The position numbers and the translations under genes are program-made. The notes below the pieces were generated by a model. That model had not been told where the DNA came from, made no database searches, and saw only the letters and a program-made list of their open reading frames with translations. DNA of 64,000 nt from an uncultured Pseudomonadota bacterium (GTDB lineage Bacteria; Myxococcota_A; UBA796; GCA-2862545), in NCBI GenBank assembly GCA_913061235.1, contig CAJXTB010000029.1, positions 1 through 64,000 of the forward strand, written 5' to 3'. Shown here piece after piece: positions 37,768 to 45,963 of this stretch (position 1 is its first letter; each line of letters begins with the position of its first letter).

Positions 37768-39792
37768 ATGTCGGCTCTGAACCGTTCGGCCAACTCCGCC
37801 TTCCGACTCGTGTCACCGGGACACTTCACCGTCGGTAATGGCCTGTTTGCGCTTGTGTTGGTCGCCGTCTGCGCGAGTTTGGGGTGGGGACCGGTGGCCT
37901 ATGCGGACCCGCTTAGCGACGAGCAGACCTTGGCTGCGGTGCAAGAGGAGTGGACGTACATCACGCAGTGCGGGGCGTGCGTACAGGACGAGCAGGTTGC
38001 GCTTGCCGCAGTCCAAGGCAGCTGGCAAGCGCTCAGGTTTCTCCCCCAGTCCGCTCGAGCAGATCGTGGATTGATGCTCATTGCTGTTGAGCAGAGCTAT
38101 CAGGCTCTTGAGTACCTAGATGACTCCCTTCGCGACGACCTCGACATCTTCACGCTTGCCGTCCCGCAAGACCGAAACGTGCTGCAGTACGCTGGGCCAG
38201 GCGCCCGTGCCGATGTCACGCTCATTCGCTTGGGACTGCCGTGGAGCCTCCAGTACGCCGACGCGTCATTCAAGGCGGACAAGACCCTGGTACTCGAGGC
38301 TGTAGCCGTTGAAGGCTCCGTCTTGCAGTACGCGCATGAGACGCTTCGCTCGGACCCAGAGGTGGTCACCGTGGCGGTTCAGACGAGGGGACGCGCCCTT
38401 GGATTTGCCGGTGCAGCGTTGCGTCGTGACCCACAGGTGGCCCTTCTAGCGGTTCAGGACGAACCAAGGGCGATTCAGTTCGTAGACCCCGAGACCCCTG
38501 GGTACGGTGAGCTGATTCAGACCGCCATTGCTCGACCCCTCGGTGACCCGGCTGTGTTGGGGGAGCTGGTAGAGGGTTCGCTCGGGCCGGAGTTGCTCGG
38601 TGAGATCTTCCAAGGCTGCGGACGCTGTCTGGAGTTCCTTGGCGAAGCCGTGCAGTCGGACCCGGAACTGGTTCGAGTCGCAATCAACCAGGACCCCACC
38701 GCCATCCGATTCGCCAAGAAGGCGCTCCGGGCGGACCGTGACCTGGCGCTACTTGCGGTTGGGCAGCATGGGAGGATGCTTCAGTGGGTCTCGGAGGAAC
38801 TACAGGCCGACCCAGAGCTTGTGATGGTCTCTGGCAACCTTGAACACGCCGCCGTTCATCTACGGGACGACCGAGAGGTGGTGTTGGCCGTTCTTGCGAA
38901 TCGGCCCATGCAGTCGCGTTGGGTAAGCGAGAGGCTGCGCAAGGATGTTGATGTGGTCCTTGCTAGCCTAGCAAGCCACCACTCTCCGCCTTGGCGCATA
39001 CCTGAACCGATGTTGGAGGATGCTGAGTTTGTGCTCGCTGCAGCCGGGCTCGGACATTGCGTACTTTGGGACTCGGAATCTAGCCTTCGGGCAGACCGCG
39101 CGTTCATGCTTCAGCTAGTCGCGGTGGAGGGGCGCTGTCTGAGCTCGGGGCTGGATGAATGGCAGGATGACAAGGAGATGGTTGTACTTGCCGTCGCACA
39201 TGCTGGCTCGCTCCTGTCGCACGTGAGTCCTCGCCTACAGGACGATGCCGACGTTGTGACTGCGGCTATTCAACAGTTCCCACAGGCCATCCGGCATGCC
39301 TCTGCCAGGCTGCGTGCAGATCCGGACATTGTGGGTCTCGCGGCTACGCTACGGGCCGAGACATTTGGCGTCGCCCCTGATGAGCTGCGCGGCAATCGCG
39401 AGTACGTCCTGTCTGTCATTGCACAACAGCCTCGTGTGTTCCAGTACGCCAGCAACGCGCTCCAGTCGGACATTGAGCTGGCGATGGCAGCAGTGCGTGG
39501 CTGGCCCATGATGCTCGAGTTCGCTGACCCGAGCCTACAGTCGAACCCGGCGCTTGTGCTGACGGCAGCACGCACCCCGAGGGCTCTGCGCTTTGCGGAT
39601 CCGGGGCTGCTCGCGAACCGGTCGTTTGCAATGGAGTTGGTCACAGCGAATGGGTATGCGCTCAGGTACTTGTCCGAAGAGTTGCTGGAAGACCGAGCCA
39701 TTGTGCGGACGGCGATGCTCACGGACCCGTGTGTAGCCTCTATCTATGAGGGCTTGGACATCCCTTGGGCAGACCCGGGCGACTGCCACTAA
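37768..39792 (+). CDS. Exported DUF4116-type helical-repeat protein
   Basis: A 674-residue protein with an N-terminal hydrophobic signal (residues about 25-48, ending AYADP). The rest consists of about 23 degenerate repeats of 24-25 residues of the type LRADPDLVLLAVQQHGRALQYAS, which is the DUF4116 pattern (paired short helices; function unknown). A long alpha-solenoid is expected. ATG 37768, with GAGGT just upstream, is preferred over the GTG two codons earlier. It directly follows the MFS gene in the same orientation (60 bases) and could be part of the export cluster, perhaps a scaffold or substrate; this is inference. Two Cys at Q-C-G-A-C near residue 70 form a CxxC motif. Confidence 0.82.
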   Translation: MSALNRSANSAFRLVSPGHFTVGNGLFALVLVAVCASLGWGPVAYADPLSDEQTLAAVQEEWTYITQCGACVQDEQVALAAVQGSWQALRFLPQSARADRGLMLIAVEQSYQALEYLDDSLRDDLDIFTLAVPQDRNVLQYAGPGARADVTLIRLGLPWSLQYADASFKADKTLVLEAVAVEGSVLQYAHETLRSDPEVVTVAVQTRGRALGFAGAALRRDPQVALLAVQDEPRAIQFVDPETPGYGELIQTAIARPLGDPAVLGELVEGSLGPELLGEIFQGCGRCLEFLGEAVQSDPELVRVAINQDPTAIRFAKKALRADRDLALLAVGQHGRMLQWVSEELQADPELVMVSGNLEHAAVHLRDDREVVLAVLANRPMQSRWVSERLRKDVDVVLASLASHHSPPWRIPEPMLEDAEFVLAAAGLGHCVLWDSESSLRADRAFMLQLVAVEGRCLSSGLDEWQDDKEMVVLAVAHAGSLLSHVSPRLQDDADVVTAAIQQFPQAIRHASARLRADPDIVGLAATLRAETFGVAPDELRGNREYVLSVIAQQPRVFQYASNALQSDIELAMAAVRGWPMMLEFADPSLQSNPALVLTAARTPRALRFADPGLLANRSFAMELVTANGYALRYLSEELLEDRAIVRTAMLTDPCVASIYEGLDIPWADPGDCH

Positions 39793-39966
39793 TCGCGAGG
39801 CGCCTAGCTGAAAGAGTAGCCCCAACCACTCACACCCCTTACGCTGTTCGGGCACTCAAGACGGCTTGACTGCCGGAGGCCCCGAATGCGCAAGATTGTT
39901 CACGCTTGAATCGATGACCCACCGCCCGATGCGGTGCGCCTCTACCATTCAAAAAAGTGATCAATC

Positions 39967-41115
39967 ATGTCTCGGAAAAACCTTCATAATGAGCGGGCCC
40001 ACGCCCGCCGTAACCGTCAATCACGCCTGTCCTCCAACGCGAAGACTGCGCCGCGCACTCAAGACGAGCAGGCGCTCTCCAGCCTGTCGTACCGCAAGGG
40101 ACACCTTACTGATGAGGAACTGACGCTCTTTGCGGAGCTTCGCGGTCAGCTAAGCCCAGTTGAAGCAAGCGAGCTCGCAACAGTGGCCCAGACTCTGCGC
40201 CGGCCTTTCAAGCGGCTTCGTGCACTCGACCTGATGCGGTACTGGGGAGTGCCTCTTACCAACGCGCAGCGGCGCATGTTGCCGTGGCTTGCAGGCCTGA
40301 ACTGGCACAGATCGCTGCCGGACAATCCGGGTCTGAGTCACGCTGCTCTGGCTGCGCACTTGCTGTGTAAGCAGGATTTTCCGGCGTTTTTGCTGGAGCC
40401 GTTCGCCTATCCTGAAGGATACCCATCGGAGACTCTGCACTGGGATCTGTGTCGACTTCTCGCCACCGTTGGTTCGGGTGGCGGGCTGGTTGAACTTCGC
40501 CAGATTGAGAAGTTCTGGAGCTGGGTTCCGTCAGATGTGTTCGAGCGGTTCCTCGAAACACCACCGGATGTGCCGGTTCTGCTCGGCCTGATCGACGCTT
40601 TTGTGACGAGCTGGGGCGGACCTGACTGGTTGGCCGAGCAGGCCTACACTTGGTTTGCAGTCCGGTCGCTAAACTACGGACTGCCGCCGGTTCTTCGGGT
40701 CGTTCATGAGCTGTGTGTTCAGCCGCTTTCGCCTGAGCTCGCACGACAAGCAGCCCTGACGCGGTTTTCCGAACTACCGAGGTACAGCAAACTTTTTGGT
40801 CCGGTATCGAAGCTAGAAATCCCCGATGTGATGCCGGTAGAGCTACGCGATTGGCAGTGCTGCGAGCTGCTCACCCCAGATGACTTCGAGGCTGAAGACA
40901 AGCGGTCTGACCGCTATCTGAAGTTCTACTTTCAGGACGCGCAACAGGGCAAGTCATCGTTTTGGACGCTGCACTGTGAGGACCAGACCATTGTGGTCAA
41001 GGTCGATGTCTCGCACAGGCGGGCGTCGCTGTACTCCAGCCATCGGCGCGGTCCAGACTGCGACGAAAAGCGGGTTGTAGCAGTCTGGGCGCAGGCCAAC
41101 GGGCTGAAGTTCTAG
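39967..41115 (+). CDS. Protein of unknown function
   Basis: A 382-residue cytoplasmic protein. The first 45 residues are basic and probably disordered (RKNLHNERAHARRNRQSRL), which suggests nucleic-acid contact. The rest is helical and rich in Trp/Phe/Leu (PWLAGLNWHRSLP, WDLCRLLATVGSGGG, FWSWVPSDVFERFLE). Five Cys are scattered and no motif is recognisable. The final part (KSSFWTLHCEDQTIVVKVDV...) looks like a small beta domain. It does not resemble a transposase or nuclease I know. It sits alone between 174- and 146-base gaps. No operon partner is suggested. Confidence 0.75.
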   Translation: MSRKNLHNERAHARRNRQSRLSSNAKTAPRTQDEQALSSLSYRKGHLTDEELTLFAELRGQLSPVEASELATVAQTLRRPFKRLRALDLMRYWGVPLTNAQRRMLPWLAGLNWHRSLPDNPGLSHAALAAHLLCKQDFPAFLLEPFAYPEGYPSETLHWDLCRLLATVGSGGGLVELRQIEKFWSWVPSDVFERFLETPPDVPVLLGLIDAFVTSWGGPDWLAEQAYTWFAVRSLNYGLPPVLRVVHELCVQPLSPELARQAALTRFSELPRYSKLFGPVSKLEIPDVMPVELRDWQCCELLTPDDFEAEDKRSDRYLKFYFQDAQQGKSSFWTLHCEDQTIVVKVDVSHRRASLYSSHRRGPDCDEKRVVAVWAQANGLKF

Positions 41116-41223
41116 CGGATGGGTGAGGGGGACCGGCTGCTCGACGGCCCTCCTCATTGCTCGGGTTGTGCCACGCCCGATGGGCTCAGTCGACGCGAGC
41201 AATGTGCGCCCCATCGGATGAAA

Positions 41224-41261
41224 TGCTACACCTATGAACTATTTACTTCATAGGTGTAGCA
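41224..41261. promoter_or_regulatory. Perfect 15-base inverted repeat, MarR operator candidate
   Basis: TGCTACACCTATGAA (41224-41238) is exactly complementary to TTCATAGGTGTAGCA (41247-41261) across eight bases. The second arm ends at the base before the MarR ATG. MarR-family regulators bind inverted repeats of this size in their own promoters, so autorepression is likely. The same RNA would form a hairpin that hides the start codon region, a possible second layer of control. Confidence 0.75.
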
Positions 41262-41705
41262 ATGGCACAGCAACCCACGAAACAGCGGCACTATTACTGG
41301 CTGCAGCTCGCTAGCGCCCACGTTCGCAAGCGCGCTAATCGTGAGCTGGAACCTCTTGGGTTGACCATCACGCAGCTAGGGGCGCTGTTCGTCATTGCCA
41401 CCCGGCACGAGTGTCGTCTCAAGGACCTCGCGGCCGACCTTCACATCAATGCCTCGGCTGTAACCACCTTGGCTACTCGCCTTGAGCGCGCCGGCTTGGT
41501 GGCAACCGAACGTTCGCAGACCGACCGCCGCGCCTTGTGCCTGCGTCTGACACAGACCGGCCGGGAAGCCCTGGACCAGACCCGCCCGCTCGTATCCATG
41601 ATGAATGACGAGCTTGAGCGGGACTTCACCGAAGCCGAGCTAGCGACTGTGCATCGCTTCTTGCGACGCTGCGTGTCCTTGTCGGGAGCTGAATCCAATG
41701 TCTGA
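41262..41705 (+). CDS. MarR-family transcriptional regulator
   Basis: A 147-residue regulator of MarR type. Residues about 35-110 hold the winged helix: LTITQLGALFVIATRHECRLKDLAADLHINASAVTTLATRLERAGLV, then the wing TERSQTDRRALCLRLT with the conserved DRR. No ribosome-binding site is visible, as the perfect operator candidate occupies the leader. The gene overlaps the following hydrolase gene by eight bases, so the pair is one operon and the hydrolase probably meets or detoxifies the regulator's ligand. Confidence 0.92.
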   Translation: MAQQPTKQRHYYWLQLASAHVRKRANRELEPLGLTITQLGALFVIATRHECRLKDLAADLHINASAVTTLATRLERAGLVATERSQTDRRALCLRLTQTGREALDQTRPLVSMMNDELERDFTEAELATVHRFLRRCVSLSGAESNV

Positions 41706-42621
41706 TGCCCACACGTGCGAGACCGTACAGCTTGAGTGTGCAGATTCAACCATGCTCATCGGAACCCTGTTCCGACCCGCAACACCCCCGCACACAGCGC
41801 TGCTGCTCACGTCCGGTACCGGCATTCCTCGTGGCTTCTACCGCCGATTTTCAGCCTTCGCAGCCGAGAGCGGCTTCCTGGTTCTGACCTTCGACTACCG
41901 GGGCGTTGGGGACTCCGCGCCCGCTCGGCTCAAGGGCTGTGGCATTGTCTATCGGGACTGGGGACAGCAGGACGTACCCGCGGCCAGCGCGTGGCTTCGC
42001 GAACAGGCGCCTGAGCTTCCCCTCGGCGTGGTCGGACACTCCACTGGCGGCCAGCAACTAGCCCTATCCCCCGCTGTTGACGATGTTGATGCCGCTCTGT
42101 TTGTGGCTGTTTCTACTGGGTATTGGGCCGGTATGCCCACTCGGATGAAGTGGTTCACCCTTCTGCTGTGGAAGCTGCTTGTGCCCGTCTCGGGCGCGCT
42201 CTTTGGCTACTTCCCAGCACGCATTGCCGGACTTGGTGAGGACCTGCCCATCGGCGTTGCCAAGGAATGGGGAGCATGGTGCTTGGAACCTACGTATCTC
42301 GGCGCATTTCTCGATGGTAGCGGCCACCGTCGCTCCCCGGATGGGCGGCCGTTTGGACCCGCGCATTTTCAAGACGCGACCTTCCCCCTTCGCGCGCTGT
42401 ACTTCACCGACGACCCCATAGCGACGCGTGCCAACGCGCCGGTATTGCTCGATCTGTACGAGAGGGCAGTCATCGAGAGCCAGTGGATTGTTCCAACGGA
42501 AGCCGGCGTCTCCGAGATTGGCCATCTGGGCTTCTTTCGGTCCAGCTGTGCGGCGCTCTGGTCCGAGCACCTGACATGGCTGCGGGCCCAGGCTCACGAC
42601 TCGGATGTGCCGAGTCCGTAG
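41698..42621 (+). CDS. Alpha/beta hydrolase
   Basis: A 307-residue alpha/beta hydrolase. The nucleophile elbow is VVGHSTGGQQLAL (Ser in GHSTG), and the oxyanion region is LLTSGTGIPRGFYRRFSAFAAESGFLVLTFDYRGVGDS. The final His is in EIGHLGFFR. A hydrophobic insert between residues about 140-175 (WFTLLLWKLLVPVSGALFGYFPARI) could bury a lipid-like substrate or form a cap. The gene overlaps the MarR regulator by eight bases. The substrate is unknown; esterase, lipase and dehalogenase-like activities are all possible. Confidence 0.88.
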   Translation: MSDAHTCETVQLECADSTMLIGTLFRPATPPHTALLLTSGTGIPRGFYRRFSAFAAESGFLVLTFDYRGVGDSAPARLKGCGIVYRDWGQQDVPAASAWLREQAPELPLGVVGHSTGGQQLALSPAVDDVDAALFVAVSTGYWAGMPTRMKWFTLLLWKLLVPVSGALFGYFPARIAGLGEDLPIGVAKEWGAWCLEPTYLGAFLDGSGHRRSPDGRPFGPAHFQDATFPLRALYFTDDPIATRANAPVLLDLYERAVIESQWIVPTEAGVSEIGHLGFFRSSCAALWSEHLTWLRAQAHDSDVPSP

Positions 42622-43018
42622 TCCACTACTCTCGGTGCCGGAACTGCACTCTGTGGGGTCTGCAAGAAGAGGTCCGTCCGCCGGGGCTATGACGGAGGTC
42701 TATGAGTTGGGCTGTTTGGCGATTTTCTATGGGTATACGCCGGGTATACATTCTTGTACTTGCTGAATGGTTGGCTTAGGTTTCTCATCATTCCTGGGGA
42801 AACCATGTACCGCTCGCTCGTCGCGCCACTGTTGCTCTACTCCTCCGCCTCTGAAGCCCCACGACCTGAGGTCTAGCGGCGGATTGCACACGACGTTGCG
42901 CGAGTCCTTACAGCACTCGTGAGTGGTCGAGCGCTGACCAAAGACAGGCGGCCTGCAGCGGTGGGGCGACGGGTTCGACATCCACCCCAAACCTCACTGC
43001 TGCAGCGACTCAGAAACC
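42622..43018. other. 397-base intergenic stretch with a broken reading frame
   Basis: No supported gene. GGGTATAC occurs twice (near 42730 and 42740). An ATG at 42805 opens a 23-codon frame with a signal-peptide-like start (MYRSLVAPLLLYSSAS) ending at TAG near 42874; the same frame then stays open to about 43080, reading into the convergent lipoprotein gene. This may be the trace of a decayed gene, but no family is recognised in the downstream frame. Confidence 0.3.
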
Positions 43019-43360
43019 CTACTCGCACTGTCCGTCGTCATTGCATACCGGAGCCGCAGGTGCTGCACACGGTGGACGAATCGTTGTGCAGAGGCTGAAG
43101 TCGCCGCAGATCTCGCGGTCCGCTTCGTCGTTGGCCGCTTCAACCGCAGCAACATTCGCTACGGCCACCACCCGCGTGCAGACGTCGTAGCAACTGCCGT
43201 TAATGGCGACGACTGCGCAGTCGGAGTCCTGTGTGCACGACTGGTCCTCGTCGACGACGTCTAGGACAAATGCCTTGGCGTCGTCTTCAATGCGCTCACA
43301 GCGATTTCCGCTGCAGCCGACCAGCAGTGCCAGCCCAGCAGCGACGAGGAGCAGTCTCAT
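43019..43360 (-). CDS. Small Cys-rich lipoprotein
   Basis: A 113-residue lipoprotein: MRLLLVAAGLALLVGC, lipid Cys at 16. The mature part has eleven Cys in a pattern such as CTQDSDCAVV...GSCYDVC...ICGDFSLC...PPCAAPAAPVCNDDGQC, a disulfide-rich small domain common in myxobacterial secreted proteins and of unknown role. Its ATG overlaps the stop of the aldolase gene upstream (TGATG), so its synthesis is coupled to a central glycolytic enzyme, an odd pairing for a lipoprotein. Confidence 0.82.
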   Translation of the reverse strand: MRLLLVAAGLALLVGCSGNRCERIEDDAKAFVLDVVDEDQSCTQDSDCAVVAINGSCYDVCTRVVAVANVAAVEAANDEADREICGDFSLCTTIRPPCAAPAAPVCNDDGQCE

Positions 43361-44427
43361 CGGGTCAGCGAGCGTCCGGTGCTTCCCAAGTCGGTGAACG
43401 CTTCCTGAAGGCGCTCGACCATGCCCAGCTCAGCCTTGCGCAGCCATGCGCGCGGGTCGTACTGCTTCTTGTATGGCGTGCCGTCTGCGGGGTCGATCTG
43501 GTGCTTGAACGCGATGGCATTCGCTTCGACGTAGGTGCCGATGGGGTGGGCGAAGGCGAACTGGGTGTCCGTGTCGATGTTCATCTTGAACACGCCGTAC
43601 TCCACAGCCTCGGTAATCTTGGCCTTCTCACTGCCAGAGCCGCCGTGGAACACCAGGTCCAGGGGCAAGGTTTCGAGTCCGTGGGTCTTGCTGACCAGGG
43701 CCTGCGACTCGCGCAGAATCTCTGGGCGCAGCTCCACATTTCCGGGCTTGTACACGCCGTGGACGTTTCCGAAGGACGCAGCCACGCTAAAGTGTCCAAT
43801 GTGCCGCAGCTCGTTCCAGGCGCGAAGCACGTCTTCGGGCTGGGTGTACAGGTGCGAGTTGTCCGCACTGCTGTCGATGTCGTGTCCAACGCCGTCTTCT
43901 TCGCCGCCGGTCACGCCGAGCTCGATCTCTAGGCTCATGCCAATCGGTGCCATACGCGCCAACATGCGGGCACTCTCGGACAGGTTGAAGTCCAACGAAT
44001 CGGCCGACAGGTCCAGCATATGAGACGTGAACAGGGGAGCGCCGGTCGCCTTGAAGTGGCGCTCACTGTGGTCGACGAGAGCGTCTACCCAGCCAATCAG
44101 GCCACGGTTGGCGTGGTCGGTGTGTAGGACCACTGCGACGCCGTACGCTTCGGCAACGGTGTGGATGTGCTGTGCGGCGGAGACAGCGCCAAGCACTTTG
44201 GCTTGTGCGGAGTCTTTGAGACCCTTGCCAGCGAAGAACTGCGCGCCACCGTTGGAGAGCTGAAGGATGACGTCCGAGCCTGCTTCAGCGGCGGCTTCAA
44301 GCACTGCGTTGGCGCTGTTCGTCCCAACGATATTGACGGCCGGAAGCGCGTAGCCACCGGTCTTACAGTCTTCGAGGAGGGTCAGGTAGTCATCGCCAGT
44401 TACGACGCCGGGCTTTAGCTTGGCCAT
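43357..44427 (-). CDS. fba: Class II fructose-bisphosphate aldolase
   Basis: A 356-residue zinc-dependent aldolase that cleaves fructose-1,6-bisphosphate to dihydroxyacetone phosphate and glyceraldehyde-3-phosphate. Metal-binding and active-site segments visible are HTDHANRGLIGWVD (zinc His near residue 110), GVTGGEEDGVG, and the phosphate-binding FHGGSGSEKAKI plus GVFKMNIDTDTQ. Length and the long loop make it a class IIA (E. coli FbaA-like) enzyme. ATG at 44427 preceded by AAAGGTG is used instead of the upstream in-frame start. It is followed by a lipoprotein gene overlapping its stop codon. Confidence 0.95.
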   Translation of the reverse strand: MAKLKPGVVTGDDYLTLLEDCKTGGYALPAVNIVGTNSANAVLEAAAEAGSDVILQLSNGGAQFFAGKGLKDSAQAKVLGAVSAAQHIHTVAEAYGVAVVLHTDHANRGLIGWVDALVDHSERHFKATGAPLFTSHMLDLSADSLDFNLSESARMLARMAPIGMSLEIELGVTGGEEDGVGHDIDSSADNSHLYTQPEDVLRAWNELRHIGHFSVAASFGNVHGVYKPGNVELRPEILRESQALVSKTHGLETLPLDLVFHGGSGSEKAKITEAVEYGVFKMNIDTDTQFAFAHPIGTYVEANAIAFKHQIDPADGTPYKKQYDPRAWLRKAELGMVERLQEAFTDLGSTGRSLTR

Positions 44428-44468
44428 GCAGGTCACCTTTGCAAAGTGTGGCCGGCGCCCTATCGCAG

Positions 44469-44493
44469 CAGACCGGTCGATGCCGCAGGTCTG
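44469..44493 (-). terminator. Hairpin after the acyltransferase gene
   Basis: On the plus strand CAGACC (44469-44474) pairs with GGTCTG (44488-44493). It follows the stop of the minus-strand acyltransferase gene and precedes the aldolase start, so it could be a weak terminator or separate the two transcripts. No T-run. Confidence 0.35.
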
Positions 44494-44495
44494 TC

Positions 44496-45248
44496 CTACA
44501 CGTCTGCAACGACGAGCGGTCCGCGGATGTCATCCAGGGCAGCTTGAATGGCGGTCTGCGCCCGATCTTGGAGCTGCTGAACGTCGCTGTCGCAGTCATC
44601 CGGGTGAATCGCCGGCAACACATGGACCTTTCCGTTGAGCTTGACGTTGCGAATGACGAAGCCTTGTTTCGGTAGAACCTCGCGCGTACCGTTGAGGGCG
44701 ATGGGCACCACCGGGACACCCAGCTCGGTCGCTAGCTGAAAAGCACCGCGCTTGAATGGGCGAAGGGCACCGTCCTTGGTGCGTGTGCCCTCCGGGAACA
44801 GAAACACAGACGACCCCTCGCGCAAGTGTTGTCGGCAGTCGTCCATCATCTGCGACGCACTCTCGGAATCACCACGACGCAGGCGCACATAGCGGTTCAG
44901 ACGCATGTTCCAGCCAATGAATGGCACCTTGAAAATCTCGGCCTTGCTCACCCACTTGAAGTGCGAAAAGGTGCCGTAGAGAACAAGAATATCCGCGAAA
45001 CTCTGGTGGTTGCACACGTAGACAACAGGCCCGTCCGACAAGTTCTCGGTCCCTTCCCAGGTCGTCGAATAGCTCGGCCAGAGCCACACGTAGTGGTAGC
45101 CCCAGGCACAGCTGTATTGATGCAGCCAGCGCCGTCGCTTGTCCCACCAGAACGTGAACAACCAGATGACGACGGCACCCACGAACAGGGTGGCGCAGCT
45201 GAACGCAATGTACGCCCAGAACAGTAGGGACAGGAGCTTTCGCAGCAT
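44496..45248 (-). CDS. plsC: 1-acyl-sn-glycerol-3-phosphate acyltransferase (PlsC type)
   Basis: A 250-residue inner-membrane enzyme that adds the second acyl chain to lysophosphatidic acid in phospholipid synthesis. The N-terminus has a long hydrophobic anchor (residues about 8-35). The catalytic motif is NHQSFADI (HX4D), the glycerol-phosphate-binding motif is FPEGTRTKDG, and VPIALNGTREVLP is the family's later VP element. These three in order are diagnostic of the PlsC family. It lies upstream of the aldolase gene on the same strand (68 bases). Confidence 0.93.
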   Translation of the reverse strand: MLRKLLSLLFWAYIAFSCATLFVGAVVIWLFTFWWDKRRRWLHQYSCAWGYHYVWLWPSYSTTWEGTENLSDGPVVYVCNHQSFADILVLYGTFSHFKWVSKAEIFKVPFIGWNMRLNRYVRLRRGDSESASQMMDDCRQHLREGSSVFLFPEGTRTKDGALRPFKRGAFQLATELGVPVVPIALNGTREVLPKQGFVIRNVKLNGKVHVLPAIHPDDCDSDVQQLQDRAQTAIQAALDDIRGPLVVADV

Positions 45249-45342
45249 GACGGGAGTGTACCGCTATCGGTCGGGCGCGTCTTGCCATCCGTCGTTCACA
45301 TCGTTCGCGGTCGCTCGCTATAGGTCACGACTGGAGATGAAC

Positions 45343-45924
45343 ATGACCTTCTCGCACTTCGTGGTGTTGGACTTTGAGGCGACGTGTGACGAAGAACGTC
45401 CACCGCGTCCTCAGGAAATTATCGAGTTTCCATCTGTCCTACTGGATGCCTCAACGCTCGACGTGGTCGATACCTTTGAGTCCTTTGTCCGTCCGGTCCA
45501 TCACCCCAAGCTCTCTGCGTTCTGCTCGTCATTCACTGGCATTGAGCAGGCGGATGTCGACGCGGCGCCTGTGTTTTCTGAGGTCTTGCACCGTCACCAT
45601 GCCTGGCTGCGAAGTCACGGCGACCCGAACGAGATGGTGTTCATCACCTGTGGGGACTGGGACCTCAAACGGATGCTTCCAGCGCAATGTCGGGCTGCGG
45701 TTCCACCTCTGCCGCGTGTGCCGGCGCCCTATCGACGGTGGGTGAATATCAAGCATGTGTTTGCCGCCACAACCGGCAAGCGCGGACGCGGAATGGCATC
45801 CATGCTGACCGACTTGAAGATTCCCCTCGAAGGCCGCCACCATCGCGGAATCGACGACTGCCGGAACATCGCGCGGATTGTGGTGGAGCTCGTGCGCCTG
45901 GGAGCGGTCGTCGAGCGTCCGTAG
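45343..45924 (+). CDS. ERI1-like 3'-5' exonuclease
   Basis: A 193-residue DEDDh exonuclease. The first acidic pair is DFEATCDE (residues about 10-17) and the second Asp is in GDWDLKRML near 107. The last motif HHRGIDDCRNIARIVVEL carries the catalytic His and Asp. The GDWDL and NIKHVF/FAATT segments resemble the ERI1/KapD-type RNA exonucleases rather than DNA polymerase epsilon subunits. ATG 45343 with GGAG six bases before is preferred to ATG 45337. The protein is cytoplasmic and stand-alone, divergent from the plsC gene with 94 bases between. Confidence 0.88.
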   Translation: MTFSHFVVLDFEATCDEERPPRPQEIIEFPSVLLDASTLDVVDTFESFVRPVHHPKLSAFCSSFTGIEQADVDAAPVFSEVLHRHHAWLRSHGDPNEMVFITCGDWDLKRMLPAQCRAAVPPLPRVPAPYRRWVNIKHVFAATTGKRGRGMASMLTDLKIPLEGRHHRGIDDCRNIARIVVELVRLGAVVERP

Positions 45925-45963
45925 TGCGGGGCTGGCATGCGACGGCTCGGTTAGTCGACGCCC

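Noticed and set aside
42727-42990. Minus-strand 87-codon frame in the 42.6-43.0 kb gap
   Set aside because: No ribosome-binding site, no signal or domain, and composition unlike neighbouring genes.
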